Positions 8,159 to 16,084 are shown, counted from the stretch's first letter. The stretch: DNA of 64,000 nucleotides from DASTPP01 sp035762175 (GCA_035762175.1 DASTPP010000135.1:62001-126000); one strand, 5' to 3'. The notes: generated by a model not told the origin, from the sequence alone. Made by a program: numbers and translations.

Positions 8159-9019
8159 ATGAACGTCGCCCGCCACCCCGAAGACGACCAACACACCCTT
8201 TGGAACGGCCCCGCCGGCCGCACCTGGGCCGAAGCCCAGGGCCTGCTCGACCGCTTCTTCGAGCCCATCGAGGGCCTGCTCGCCGACGCGGTCGCCGCCG
8301 CGCCCCGGGCCCTCGTGCTCGACGTCGGCTGCGGCACGGGCGCCACGACGGTGGCCGCCGCGCGGCGGCTCGGCGCCGGGGGCCGCTGCGTCGGCGTCGA
8401 CCTCTCGGGGCCGATGCTCGAGGTCGCCCGGGCCCGCGCCGAGCGAGAGGGCGTGCCGGCGACGTTCGTCCTCGCCGACGCGCAGGCCCACGCGTTCGAG
8501 CCCGCGAGCTTCGACCTGATCATCTCGCGCTTCGGCGTCATGTTCTTCGACGACCCCGTGCGGGCCTTCGCGAACCTGCGGCGCGCCGCGCGCGACGACG
8601 CCGAGCTGCGCCTTGTCGCCTGGCGCAGCGCCGAAGACAACCCCTTCATGACGACGGCCGAGCGCGCCGCCGCCCCCCTCGTGCCGAACCTCCCCGCGCG
8701 CCGGCCAGACGGGCCGGGGCAGTTCGCGTTCGCCGATCGAAGCCGAGTGCAGCACATTCTCGAGGGGGGCGGCTGGACCGACGTCGACGTCCGCGCCATC
8801 GACATCCCTTGCACGTTGCCCGAGAAAGAGCTCGTCCCCTACTTGACCCGCCTCGGCCCCCTCGGCCGGGCGCTTTCCGAGGTCGACGAGCAGACCCGAG
8901 CTCGCGTCCTCGAGGTCGTTCGCCCCGCCTTCGACCCCTACGTGCACGGCGACGAAGTCCGCGTCACCGCGGCCTGCTGGCTGATCAGCGGCCGAGCGTC
9001 GGCCGGTTCCTTACCCTGA
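8159..9019 (+). CDS. Class I SAM-dependent methyltransferase
   Basis: The 286-residue product starts at ATG 8159, eight bases after a good Shine-Dalgarno (TAAGGAG). Motif I is 'VLDVGCGTGATTVAAARRL', with the GxGxG loop near residues 58-64. The acidic end of strand 2 is 'CVGVDLSGPMLEVAR', motif II is 'ATFVLADAQAHAFEP', and 'FDLIISRFGVMFFDDP' is the Methyltransf_11 post-motif region. The N-terminus 'HTLWNGPAGRTWAEAQGLLD' matches a well-known UbiE-like subgroup found next to many stress genes. It transfers methyl from S-adenosylmethionine to an unidentified small molecule in the cytosol. It lies 9 bp after the truncated peptidase, on the same strand but with its own ribosome binding site. Confidence 0.93.
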   Translation: MNVARHPEDDQHTLWNGPAGRTWAEAQGLLDRFFEPIEGLLADAVAAAPRALVLDVGCGTGATTVAAARRLGAGGRCVGVDLSGPMLEVARARAEREGVPATFVLADAQAHAFEPASFDLIISRFGVMFFDDPVRAFANLRRAARDDAELRLVAWRSAEDNPFMTTAERAAAPLVPNLPARRPDGPGQFAFADRSRVQHILEGGGWTDVDVRAIDIPCTLPEKELVPYLTRLGPLGRALSEVDEQTRARVLEVVRPAFDPYVHGDEVRVTAACWLISGRASAGSLP

Positions 9020-9080
9020 AGCCTTCCGGCCCATTCGACGAATCACTCCGATGCTCGGGGGGCCACCTGGCCCCTCCGCC

Positions 9081-9222
9081 GCAACCGATTCGTTACCCTG
9101 GGGGTGGCTCAGGCCCTCCGACGCAACCGATTCGTTGCCCTGGGGGGGCTCAACACCTCCGCCGCAACCGATTCGTTGCTCCGGAGGCCGTCTGACCTCC
9201 CCGTCGCAACCATTTCGTTGCT
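9081..9222. repeat. Four copies of a 41-42-bp repeat centred on a GCAACCGATTCGTTGC hairpin
   Basis: GCAACCGATTCGTT(A/G)C occurs at 9081, 9123 and 9164, and a variant with CATTTC occurs at 9206, so the spacing is 42, 41 and 42 bp. Each core can form a 5-bp GCAAC/GTTGC stem with a 6-nt loop. Between cores the sequence is CCTGGGGG-GCTC-CCTCCG-like and more variable. The array lies between the methyltransferase stop and the ATG at 9247. No spacers of CRISPR type are present. Confidence 0.88.
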
Positions 9223-9246
9223 CGGGCAGGCGCCCTCTGTGTTCGC

Positions 9247-9708
9247 ATGGCGCGCGTGCTCGGGCACTGGCTCGACGACCGCCCCGACGTGGTCACGAGG
9301 CTCGCCTTCGTGCGCGAGGGCTCGGGCTACGCCGATCGGGCGAGCGACCTTACCCTGCTCGCCGAGCTCTACGAGCGCGACGACGTCCGGGCCGTCATCG
9401 CCCACGACCGCCGCCACTACCGCCCGGGCGACGCCGAAGCCGCTCGCCGCCTCGCCGACGCCCTCTTCGCCGGCCTCGGCCTGCGCGCCGAGCGCGACGA
9501 AAAGCGCTGGACCTCGCTCGCCCACGGCGCCTTCCGGCTGCTCTCGCGCGCCTACGACGAGCACCGCCGCAGCGGCGTCTACGCGTTCGAGCGGCGCGAG
9601 GACGTCGCGCGCACCGACCCGTCGCTGGCCACGGCGGTGCGCGCGCCGACGGGCAAGGGGGGCAGGCGGGGCCGGGGGGCGGGCGGCGAGGAGGGCGGTG
9701 CGGGGTAA
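9247..9708 (+). CDS. Hypothetical protein (153 aa)
   Basis: The product begins MARVLGHWLDDRPDVVTRLA. It has a balanced, helix-rich composition, with 'ELYERDDVRAVIAHDRRHY', 'ARRLADALFAGLGL' and 'GAFRLLSRAYDEHRR'. No signal peptide, membrane segment or known motif was recognised. The last 20 residues are Gly/Arg-rich low-complexity sequence, so the biological end may be a recent extension. The start follows the 42-bp repeat array directly. Third-position GC and amino acid use support a real gene, but function is unknown. Confidence 0.6.
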   Translation: MARVLGHWLDDRPDVVTRLAFVREGSGYADRASDLTLLAELYERDDVRAVIAHDRRHYRPGDAEAARRLADALFAGLGLRAERDEKRWTSLAHGAFRLLSRAYDEHRRSGVYAFERREDVARTDPSLATAVRAPTGKGGRRGRGAGGEEGGAG

Positions 9709-9785
9709 AGGCAGAGGGCGCGGGGCCTCGCCGGGTAAGGGCAGGGACGGGCCGGGCAGTTCGGCGCGCGACGCGCTCTTCGCCG

Positions 9786-10757
9786 TCAGCGCTCGCCGCG
9801 TCGGGGCCAGCGCCGCTCGCGCCGCAAGGACTCGCAGAGCGCCTCGAGCTCGTCGACCTCCATCGCCTCGAGCCGGGCGCGCCGGGCGGGCGCGAGCGCG
9901 ATGCCGAGCACGTCGCAGAGCGCCAGCGCCGCCTGGCGCAGCCCCTCGGCTTTGCCCTCTCGCAGCCCCTCGGCCTTGCCCTCGGCCTTGCCCTCGGCCT
10001 TGCCCTCGGCCTTGCCCTCGGCCTTGCCCTCGGCCTTGCCTTCGCGGCGAAGGCGCTGCTCCCACTGCTGGACGAAGCGTTCGGTGTTCATGATCAACTC
10101 CCGGTCTGCCTCCGACGGGCTCTCCGTTCGCTCTGCCTCCGTGCGCCATCGTACCACACGCCGCCAGGTGCCGCCCTGCAGCGGGTGGTCGGCGGGCAGG
10201 TCGGCGAGCTCCTCGAGGGCCTGCCGTTGCACGGGGCCCCGCCCCAGCAGGCGCAGCCACAGCGTTTCGGGGGTCTTCGGCAGATCGGCGAGCACCACGA
10301 GCGTCAGCCCGAGCTCGTCGGCGAGCCCGAAGCAGCCCGGCGGCCACCCCGCGCGAGGCAGGGCACGGAAGCCCCCGAGCAGCCCGTCGGAGAGCGTCGG
10401 GGTCAGCACCCACATCTGGGGCAGCGCCACCGCCGTCGGGCTCTCGCGCCGGCGCCGCGCGCGGCGACGCAGCTCGTCGTAGAGCTCGATCAACTTGACG
10501 ATGGCGCCGCGCACCTCGTCGGCGCTGCAGGGGTTGCGGAAGGCCTCGAAGGCGGCGAGCCCCCGGCCCATCCGGCCCAGGAGCCCGAGCTCGCGCCGGC
10601 GGGCCTCGGCCTTCGGCCCGCGCAGGCGGGCGTCGACGACGACGTCGATTTGTCGCTCTTCGCCGTGGACGCGGCGCGGGGCGAGCACGGGGCCGAGCGG
10701 CTCGCACCAGAGGGTGAGCAGGTCTTTGCTCATCGAGTCGTGGCGTCGTCGGGGCAT
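9786..10757 (-). CDS. Rpn-like (PD-(D/E)XK transposase-like) protein with KAEG repeat tail
   Basis: This is a 323-residue protein. An N-terminal acidic core, 'HGEERQIDVVVDARL', and the block 'TPETLWLRLLGRGPVQRQAL' followed by 'ELADLPADHPL' resemble the recombination-promoting nuclease (Rpn)/DUF4351-type proteins. That family typically ends in EGxxEG-type repeats. Here residues of about 240-265 read (E)GKAEGKAEGKAEG, encoded by a 12-bp minisatellite. The N-terminal ATG at 10757 is used, but an in-frame ATG at 10733 (MSKDLLTLW) is equally plausible. The complete catalytic constellation could not be identified, so nuclease activity is unproven. It stands alone, convergent with the gene ending at 9708. 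Confidence 0.6.
   Translation of the reverse strand: MPRRRHDSMSKDLLTLWCEPLGPVLAPRRVHGEERQIDVVVDARLRGPKAEARRRELGLLGRMGRGLAAFEAFRNPCSADEVRGAIVKLIELYDELRRRARRRRESPTAVALPQMWVLTPTLSDGLLGGFRALPRAGWPPGCFGLADELGLTLVVLADLPKTPETLWLRLLGRGPVQRQALEELADLPADHPLQGGTWRRVVRWRTEAERTESPSEADRELIMNTERFVQQWEQRLRREGKAEGKAEGKAEGKAEGKAEGKAEGLREGKAEGLRQAALALCDVLGIALAPARRARLEAMEVDELEALCESLRRERRWPRRGER
9968..10042. repeat. 12-bp minisatellite encoding GKAE units
   Basis: CTCGGCCTTGCC is repeated six times almost perfectly on the plus strand, giving (GKAE)n on the coding strand of the Rpn-like gene. The high identity and a unit length divisible by three predict length variation between strains without frameshift. Confidence 0.9.
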
Positions 10758-10849
10758 GGGCCGGGGCTACGACGGGCGCGCGCGAGGGGCCAAGACTTCT
10801 CGGCGACGCGCCGGCCGAGGCTTCGCCTCCCCGTGCGATCGTTCGGGCC

Positions 10850-11098
10850 ATGCGCGAGCCTGCCGCCGACGATGAGGGGCAGGTCGTCAGGGTCGTCGGC
10901 CGGCGACAATCGCCGGCGCCCGGGCAGCCCCCTTCCCCCGTGGCGCGCGAGGCGATGGGGCGAATGGCGCGGTACCGGACGCGGGCCCCGAAGGGCATCT
11001 TCGTTTCCCGAAGCCACGAAGAGGCCAACCGCGACCGCGAGCGGTGGTTGGTCGAGGCGATGGTCGAGGCGGCGTCGGGGATGGGGCGCGATGGCTGA
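10850..11098 (+). CDS. Small hypothetical protein (82 aa)
   Basis: The N-terminal half is low-complexity. The C-terminal half, 'RMARYRTRAPKGIFVSRSH' followed by 'EEANRDRERWLVEAM', looks like a genuine helical domain rich in charged and aromatic residues. Similar short proteins in myxobacteria precede nucleotidyltransferase-like genes, which is memory-based and unverified. An ATG at 11091 overlaps its stop, but that second frame ends after only 20 codons (11153), so any partner gene is gone. Divergent from the Rpn-like gene. From 11154 to 11286 nothing is recognisable. Confidence 0.5.
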   Translation: MREPAADDEGQVVRVVGRRQSPAPGQPPSPVAREAMGRMARYRTRAPKGIFVSRSHEEANRDRERWLVEAMVEAASGMGRDG

Positions 11099-11286
11099 GA
11101 CGACGCGGCCTGTGCCGCCGATCGCGACGTGCAGCATCAACGCCGCGCTGTGACGGTCGCGAGCGCGGCAGTGATCGCGCGAAAGCAGGCCTTGCGGCAG
11201 GCCGAAGAGGCGCCCGCCGCCCGCCGCTCGGCGTTGCCCTCGTCGCGCGATGACACGGCGACGAGGCCGCCCCTCGCGGGAGCGGC

Positions 11287-12123
11287 TCACGCGTCGTCGT
11301 CGCCGTCGTGCTCTTCGAGGGGCCGGAGCAAGAAGCGCTCGGCGGGCCCGAGCGCGCCCGGGCGGCCCTCGAGGGCCCGGATGTACGCGCCGAGGGCCTC
11401 TTTGTCGATGGGCCCGACCTTGCGCAAGGCCGCGTAAAGATCGTCGCCGAGCGCCGTGGGGAAGGGGCGCCCTTGCGCGGCGTAGAGCGCGATCACGTAG
11501 TCGACCCACAGGCCCTTGGCCGTCACCCCCGCGAGGCGCGCCGCGAAGCGCGCCGCCTGGTCGACCACCTCGGGGGGCATTCGGTCGGGCACCATTCGCG
11601 TCATCTCGAGGATGCGCAAGAGCCGCGTACACAGGATGCGCTCGGCCTCGTCGAATTGACCGAGCGCCAGCGCCTTGTGGGCCACGCCGCCGAGCAGCTG
11701 CAGCAGGTCGAGCCGGAACACCGAATCGGGGCCCGCGGGCACGCCCGAGGCGGGCGTGGGGACGTCGGACGAGGGCGGGGCGGCCGGCATCGGGCCGCTG
11801 GTGGGCGCCCCCGAGTCGGGCGTGTTCGCCGTCGAGAGCCGCGCGTCGACGAGGGTCATCTCTTGCGCGCCGACGGTCAGCCGGCTGCCGTGCCGCAGCC
11901 GCTGCCGCCCGCCGATGGGCGCCCCGTCGACCATCACCCCGGTGGGGCCGCGCAGCGCTTCGACGTAGACCTCATCGTTGACGACGACGAGCCGCGCGTG
12001 CCGGCGCGCGAGGAGCGGGTCGTCGAGCGTGAGGTCGCAGTCGCTGCCCCGACCGATGACGAAGAGCTCGTCGGGGGGCAGGGCGATGGTGCGCTGCCTG
12101 TAGCGCAGCCGGAAACGCGGCAT
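11287..12123 (-). CDS. FHA-domain protein
   Basis: The 278-residue product starts at ATG 12123 (MPRFRLRYRQRTIALPP). An alternative ATG lies 17 bp upstream. Residues 5-95 form a forkhead-associated domain: 'LFVIGRGSDCDLTLDDPLL' holds the GR and following Ser-type positions, 'ARRHARLVV' the SxxH-like phosphothreonine contact, and 'GVMVDGAPIGG' the NG-type loop. A Pro/Ser-rich linker (about 100-140) leads to an all-helical C-terminal half, 'VFRLDLLQLLGGVAHKAL', ending in an acidic tail. FHA domains read phosphothreonine, so this is a plausible cytosolic partner of Ser/Thr kinases, though no kinase gene is adjacent. Confidence 0.88.
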   Translation of the reverse strand: MPRFRLRYRQRTIALPPDELFVIGRGSDCDLTLDDPLLARRHARLVVVNDEVYVEALRGPTGVMVDGAPIGGRQRLRHGSRLTVGAQEMTLVDARLSTANTPDSGAPTSGPMPAAPPSSDVPTPASGVPAGPDSVFRLDLLQLLGGVAHKALALGQFDEAERILCTRLLRILEMTRMVPDRMPPEVVDQAARFAARLAGVTAKGLWVDYVIALYAAQGRPFPTALGDDLYAALRKVGPIDKEALGAYIRALEGRPGALGPAERFLLRPLEEHDGDDDA

Positions 12124-12208
12124 TGCCGAAGAATTTCTCATGCCCTCGGAGGCCGTACAAGGCGCCCGTGGCCCGCCCCGCCCGTCGGCGCCCCGCGGAC
12201 CGCCCGTT

Positions 12209-12532
12209 TCAGGCCCCGATCGCCAGCACGACCCGCCCGGTGAGGCCGCCGCCCTCGACCGCCTCGTGCGCGCGGGCGATCTCGTCGAGCGGCAGGCGCT
12301 CTGCGACCAGCGGCCCCGGCCAGCCGCCCTCGAGCACCCGGTTGATGGCGAGGGCCGCCTCGGCTTTCGTCTCGGGTGGAAAGTCGTCGGAGCCGAGCAG
12401 GCGCAAGGTCGCGTTCTGAAAGAGGAGCGGCCAGAAGGGCAGCCTGGGTTCGGGATCGCTATCGGACGCGTAGGCGGCGATGACACCGCCCTGCTTGAGC
12501 AGCTCGGCGTCGAGGGCGGCGTTGGCGCCGAG
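12209..12532 (-). pseudogene. C-terminal relic of a zinc-type quinone oxidoreductase/alcohol dehydrogenase
   Basis: The last 107 codons read 'LGANAALDAELLKQGGVIAA', 'LLFQNATLRLLGSDDF' and 'IARAHEAVEGGGLTGRVVL', ending IGA-stop. This is the C-terminal end of medium-chain NADPH:quinone reductases. Upstream of about 12532 the frame continues, but its sequence is Arg/Pro-rich and unrelated. No Rossmann fold or N-terminal GroES-like domain is found in any frame before the SBP56 gene begins at 12834. About two thirds of the gene is therefore missing. Confidence 0.75.
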
Positions 12533-12833
12533 CCGCCGGTCGCATTCGCCGCCCCGCCCGCGTTCTACGTTGCCAGCGAGCTCGCTTGACGCCGGGCCGG
12601 GGCGAGCTCGACCTCGGGCTCGGCCGCAGTCGACCAGCCGCCCGGGGGCGGGGCGGCGCGTCCGTCGGTCGCCCCCGGAGGCCGAGACCGCAGCGACCAA
12701 GACCGGCCGCCGCGGCCGGCCTGCGCGGGCCTTCGTGCATGCGAGGGCGTGATGGTACGGGGGGCGCCGCGGCGCGGCAGCGCGCGCCTTTCGGGGTGGA
12801 CGTTCGGATCGCTTTGTGGATGCATGGCCGGGC

Positions 12834-14237
12834 ATGCCTCTTCGCCCGGACCCGTCGTTTTACCCTTCGCCCCGGCTGGCGGCGCGCGCGCCGGCCGAGC
12901 GCCACGCGTACGTCGTGACCTTCGACCCGCGCGCCGCGCTCGGCTTGCCCGGCGGCCAGCGCCCCGACGCGCTCGCCGTGGTCGACCTCGACCCCGCGTC
13001 GCCGGGCTACGGCCGCGTCGCCTCGTCGGCCGCGCTCGCGACGCTGGGCGACGAGCTGCACCACTTCGGGTGGAACGCGTGCAGCGCCGCCCTCTGCCCC
13101 TACGCCCCGCGCCCGCACGTCGAGCGGCGCTACCTCGTGGCGCCGGGCCTGCGCTCGTCGCGCCTCTTCATCTTCGACACGAAGCCCGACCCGAAGCGCC
13201 CGACGCTGGTCAAGACGATCGAGGCGTCCGAGATCGCCGACCGCACGGGCTACTCGCGCCCGCACACCGTGCACTGCGGCCCCGACGGCCTCTACGTCAG
13301 CGCGCTCGGCGACCCCTCGGGCGGGGGCCCGGGCGGCATCTTCGTCGTCGACTGCGAGAGCTTCGACGTGCTCGGCCGCTGGGAGGTCGACCGCGGCCCG
13401 CAGTACCTGCATTACGACTTCTGGTGGCACCTCGGCTACGACGTGCTCGTCAGCAGCGAGTGGGGCACCCCCTCGATGATCGAGGGCGGGGTCGTGCCCG
13501 AGCTGCTGCTCGGCAAGCAGTACGGCCACCGCATTCACCTCTGGGACTTGCGCCGCCGCAAGCACCTCGAGACGCTCGACCTCGGCGACGAGCACCAGAT
13601 GGCGCTCGAGCTGCGCCCGGCGCACGACCCGACCAAGCCCTACGGCTTTCTCGGCGTCGTCGTCAGCGTCGCCGACCTCTCGGCCTCGGTCTGGCTCTGG
13701 CACCTCGAGGGCGGCACGTGGCGCATCCGGAAGGTCATCGAGATCCCCGCCGAGCCGGCCGACGCCTCGGCCCTGCCGCCCATCTTGAAGGGCTTCGGGG
13801 CGGTGCCGCCGCTCGTGACCGACATCAACCTGTCGCTCGACGACAAGTGGCTCTACGTCTCGTGCTGGGGCACGGGCGAGCTGCGGCGCTACGACGTGAG
13901 CGACCCCTTCCGGCCGAAGCTCGCGGGCGCCGTGCGGCTCGGCGGCGTCGCCCGGCGCCAGGCGCACCCGCGCTCGGGGCCGCTGCTCGGCGGGCCGCAG
14001 ATGGTCGAGGTGAGCCGCGACGGGCGGCGCGTCTACGCGACCAGCTCGCTCTACGGCGCCTGGGACGATCAGTTCTACCCCGAGGGCGTCTCGAGCTTCA
14101 TGCTCAAGGCCGACGCGCACGACGACGGGCGCCTCGAGCTCGACCCGGGCTTCTTCCCCGACTTCGGCGGCCTGCGCCCGCACCAGGTGCGCCTCGAGGG
14201 CGGCGACGCCTCGTCCGACTCGTACTGCTTTCCGTGA
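12834..14237 (+). CDS. mtoX: Methanethiol oxidase / selenium-binding protein SBP56 family
   Basis: The 467-residue protein starts at ATG 12834 (MPLRPDPSFYPSPRLAARAP), the standard SBP56 N-terminus. A GTG at 12816 is an alternative. Family signatures are clear: 'DELHHFGWNACSAAL', 'RPHTVHCGPDGLYVSALG', 'PQYLHYDFWWHLGYDVLVSS', 'EWGTPSMIEGG' and the C-terminal 'GGLRPHQVRLEGGDASSD'. Family members oxidise methanethiol to formaldehyde, H2S and H2O2 and bind copper. The conserved His and Cys residues of the presumed metal site are retained. No Tat or Sec signal was seen, unlike some periplasmic homologues. It overlaps the following membrane-protein gene by four bases. Confidence 0.93.
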   Translation: MPLRPDPSFYPSPRLAARAPAERHAYVVTFDPRAALGLPGGQRPDALAVVDLDPASPGYGRVASSAALATLGDELHHFGWNACSAALCPYAPRPHVERRYLVAPGLRSSRLFIFDTKPDPKRPTLVKTIEASEIADRTGYSRPHTVHCGPDGLYVSALGDPSGGGPGGIFVVDCESFDVLGRWEVDRGPQYLHYDFWWHLGYDVLVSSEWGTPSMIEGGVVPELLLGKQYGHRIHLWDLRRRKHLETLDLGDEHQMALELRPAHDPTKPYGFLGVVVSVADLSASVWLWHLEGGTWRIRKVIEIPAEPADASALPPILKGFGAVPPLVTDINLSLDDKWLYVSCWGTGELRRYDVSDPFRPKLAGAVRLGGVARRQAHPRSGPLLGGPQMVEVSRDGRRVYATSSLYGAWDDQFYPEGVSSFMLKADAHDDGRLELDPGFFPDFGGLRPHQVRLEGGDASSDSYCFP

Positions 14238-14881
14238 ACACGCCGGCCGCCCTCGTCACGCTCGCCGGCTTCGGCGCCTGGCACGGCCTGAACCCCGCGA
14301 TGGGCTGGCTCTTCGCCGTCGCCCGCGGCATGCAGGCGCAGAGCGGCCGCGTCGTCGCCGCCTCGCTCGGCCCGATCGCCCTCGGCCACGCCGCCGCCGT
14401 CGCCCTCGCCGTCGCGCTCTTCGCCGCCGGCCGCTTCGCCCTGCCCTTCGGGCCCCTGCGCTACGCCACCGCCGCCCTCGTCGTCGCCTTCGGCGCCCTC
14501 AAGCTCGTGCGGCCCAAGCACCCGCGCTGGGTCGGCATGCGCCTCGGCCCGCGCGAGCTCGCGCTCTGGTCGTTTTTGATGGCGACCGCGCACGGGGCCG
14601 GGCTCATGATCTTGCCCATCTTCTTGCTCGGCGAGGGCGCCGAGGCCCCGCCCTGCCGCGGCGAGTGCGTCGCCGCCCCCGGCCTCGATCTGACGGGCTG
14701 GGCGGGCTACCTCGTCGGCGTCGGCGTGCACACCGGCGCCATGCTCGCCGCCTCGGGCCTCGTCGCGCTCGTTGTCTACTACCGCGTCGGCCTCGCCGTC
14801 CTGCGCCGCGCCTGGTGGAACCTCGACCCGCTCTGGGCCCTCGGCCTCATCGCCAGCGGCGCCCTCGCGCTCTGGCTCTGA
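14234..14881 (+). CDS. Multi-spanning membrane protein translationally coupled to mtoX
   Basis: The GTG start at 14234 overlaps the TGA of the SBP56 gene (GTGA), so translation is probably coupled. The product has about 215 residues and five or six hydrophobic segments, beginning 'VTLAGFGAWHGLNPAMGWLF' with a conserved-looking HGLNPAMG motif. Other segments include 'ALVVAFGALKLVR' and 'LWSFLMATAHGAGLMILPIF'. A loop of about 30 residues holds two cysteines (APPCRGECV). It resembles unassigned membrane proteins distantly like NicO/RcnA metal exporters (GxxHGL motif), which is an inference. Coupling to a copper-dependent oxidase makes metal handling or sulphur export plausible but unproven. Confidence 0.82.
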   Translation: MNTPAALVTLAGFGAWHGLNPAMGWLFAVARGMQAQSGRVVAASLGPIALGHAAAVALAVALFAAGRFALPFGPLRYATAALVVAFGALKLVRPKHPRWVGMRLGPRELALWSFLMATAHGAGLMILPIFLLGEGAEAPPCRGECVAAPGLDLTGWAGYLVGVGVHTGAMLAASGLVALVVYYRVGLAVLRRAWWNLDPLWALGLIASGALALWL

Positions 14882-14909
14882 TACACGCGGCGGGTGATGT
14901 CGCCGGGCG

Positions 14910-14930
14910 CCCCGGACTTCGAGTCCGGGG
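14910..14930. terminator. Perfect 9-bp stem-loop after the mtoX operon
   Basis: CCCCGGACT-TCG-AGTCCGGGG is a perfect hairpin with a 3-nt loop, 29 bp past the stop at 14881, in a convergent gap. There is no clear T-tract, so it may be a GC-rich terminator or an mRNA 3'-end stabiliser. Confidence 0.55.
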
Positions 14931-14940
14931 CGACGCCGGG

Positions 14941-15049
14941 CGGTTCTCGCTCGAGTCGAGCCCGGCCGTCGCGACCGAACCCCGGCCCCGCATGGGCCGG
15001 GCGGTCTAACCCGCGATGCGCAGGCCGGACTCGACTCGAGCGAGAACCG
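14941..15049. repeat. 27-bp inverted repeat around a 55-bp centre
   Basis: The left arm at 14941-14967 begins CGGTTCTCGCTCGAGTCGAG. The right arm at 15023-15049 is its reverse complement with one mismatch. Together they could form a 26-of-27-bp stem in the convergent gap between the genes ending at 14881 and 15215. The adjacent 14910-14930 hairpin makes this a compound structure. It could be a bidirectional terminator or a miniature mobile-element relic. Confidence 0.85.
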
Positions 15050-15214
15050 GCGGGGCGTTGTGCAAACCGCCCCCCCGCTCGATGCCGGCGCCCTGATGCA
15101 GCCCGCGTGCCGCGGCCGCGGCGCGGCCATTCTCGGCGATCGGCGCGGGCCCCGGCGCCGCGTGCGTCCGGGCGGGACGCGGGCGCGTCTGCGGCGGACG
15201 AAGCCCCGCCCGCC

Positions 15215-16084
15215 TCACTCGTACAGCTTCGCGACCGCCGTGAGGTTCTCGCCGCCCAGCCCGCGGGCGACCGCGTGCTCGAAGATCTCGCGCACCCGGC
15301 CCGTGACCGGCAGCCGGCCGCCGACCGCCTCGGCGGCCGCGAGCGCGTAGCGGAAGTCTTTCTCCGCCAGCGCCGCCGGGAACATCGGCTCGAAGCGCCC
15401 CGCCAGCATCCCGCCGGCCGCCAGCTTCGCGGCGGGGCTCAGCACCGGCAGATCACCGAGGGCCTCGAGCAGGCCGGCCGCGTCGAGCCGCGCCCGGGCG
15501 GCGAAGCCGAGGAGCTCGGCCACGGCGGCGATCTGCACGCCGAAGAGCGCGTTCGCGACGAGCTTCGCGAGCGACCCCGCGGGCGTGGGCCCGACGTGGT
15601 GCACCGCCCGGCCCAGCGCCGCGAGCAGCGGGCGCGCCCGGTCGACCGCGTCGGGCTCGCCGCCGACCAGGTAGACGAGCGCGCCCGCGTCGGCCTGCGG
15701 GCGCGAGCCGACCACGGGCGCGTCGAGGAACTGCGCGCCGGCCGACCGCACCCGCCCGCCGAGCTCCGCGACGCGCGCCGGCGTCAGCGTGCTGCTCTCG
15801 ATCGCGAGCGCCCCCGCGCCGAGCGCGGCGAGCGCGCCCGCGCGCGGATCGTCCCAGACGGCCTTCGACGCCTCGTCGTCGGCCACCATCGACACCACCA
15901 CGCCCGCGCCCTCGGCCGCGGCCCGGGGGCTCGGCGCCTCGCGCCCCCGCAGCCGCGGCGCGTCGTCGGGCACCCCCGAGCGGCTCCACACGACGACGTC
16001 GTGGCCCGCGTCGACCAGCCGCCCCGCCATGCGCCGCCCCATGGCCCCGAGCCCCAAGAATGCGATTCGCTCTGCCGCGCTCAT
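15215..16084 (-). CDS. 3-hydroxyisobutyrate dehydrogenase-family NAD(P)-dependent oxidoreductase
   Basis: The 289-residue product starts at ATG 16084 (MSAAERIAFLGLGAMGRRMA). The beta-hydroxyacid dehydrogenase hallmarks are present: the N-terminal GLGxMGxxM dinucleotide fingerprint, 'FLDAPVVGSRPQADAGALV' for substrate binding, and the catalytic-lysine helix 'GSLAKLVANALFGVQ'. The C-terminal 'FPAALAEKDFRYALAAAE' belongs to the all-helical domain. Such enzymes oxidise 3-hydroxyisobutyrate or tartronate semialdehyde, or reduce succinic/glyoxylic semialdehydes, so the exact substrate is open. It is divergent from a LysR regulator with a 142-bp shared promoter. Longer in-frame extension to 16204 runs into that promoter and is rejected. 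Confidence 0.9.
   Translation of the reverse strand: MSAAERIAFLGLGAMGRRMAGRLVDAGHDVVVWSRSGVPDDAPRLRGREAPSPRAAAEGAGVVVSMVADDEASKAVWDDPRAGALAALGAGALAIESSTLTPARVAELGGRVRSAGAQFLDAPVVGSRPQADAGALVYLVGGEPDAVDRARPLLAALGRAVHHVGPTPAGSLAKLVANALFGVQIAAVAELLGFAARARLDAAGLLEALGDLPVLSPAAKLAAGGMLAGRFEPMFPAALAEKDFRYALAAAEAVGGRLPVTGRVREIFEHAVARGLGGENLTAVAKLYE

Noticed and set aside
9081..9222. CRISPR array
   Set aside because: Units are contiguous 41-42-bp repeats with conserved cores and semi-conserved intervals. There are only four units, no cas genes and no unique spacers of constant length.
11091..11153. 20-codon frame overlapping the stop of the small gene at 10850-11098
   Set aside because: Too short and without a recognisable domain. 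It may be a remnant of a second gene in a pair.
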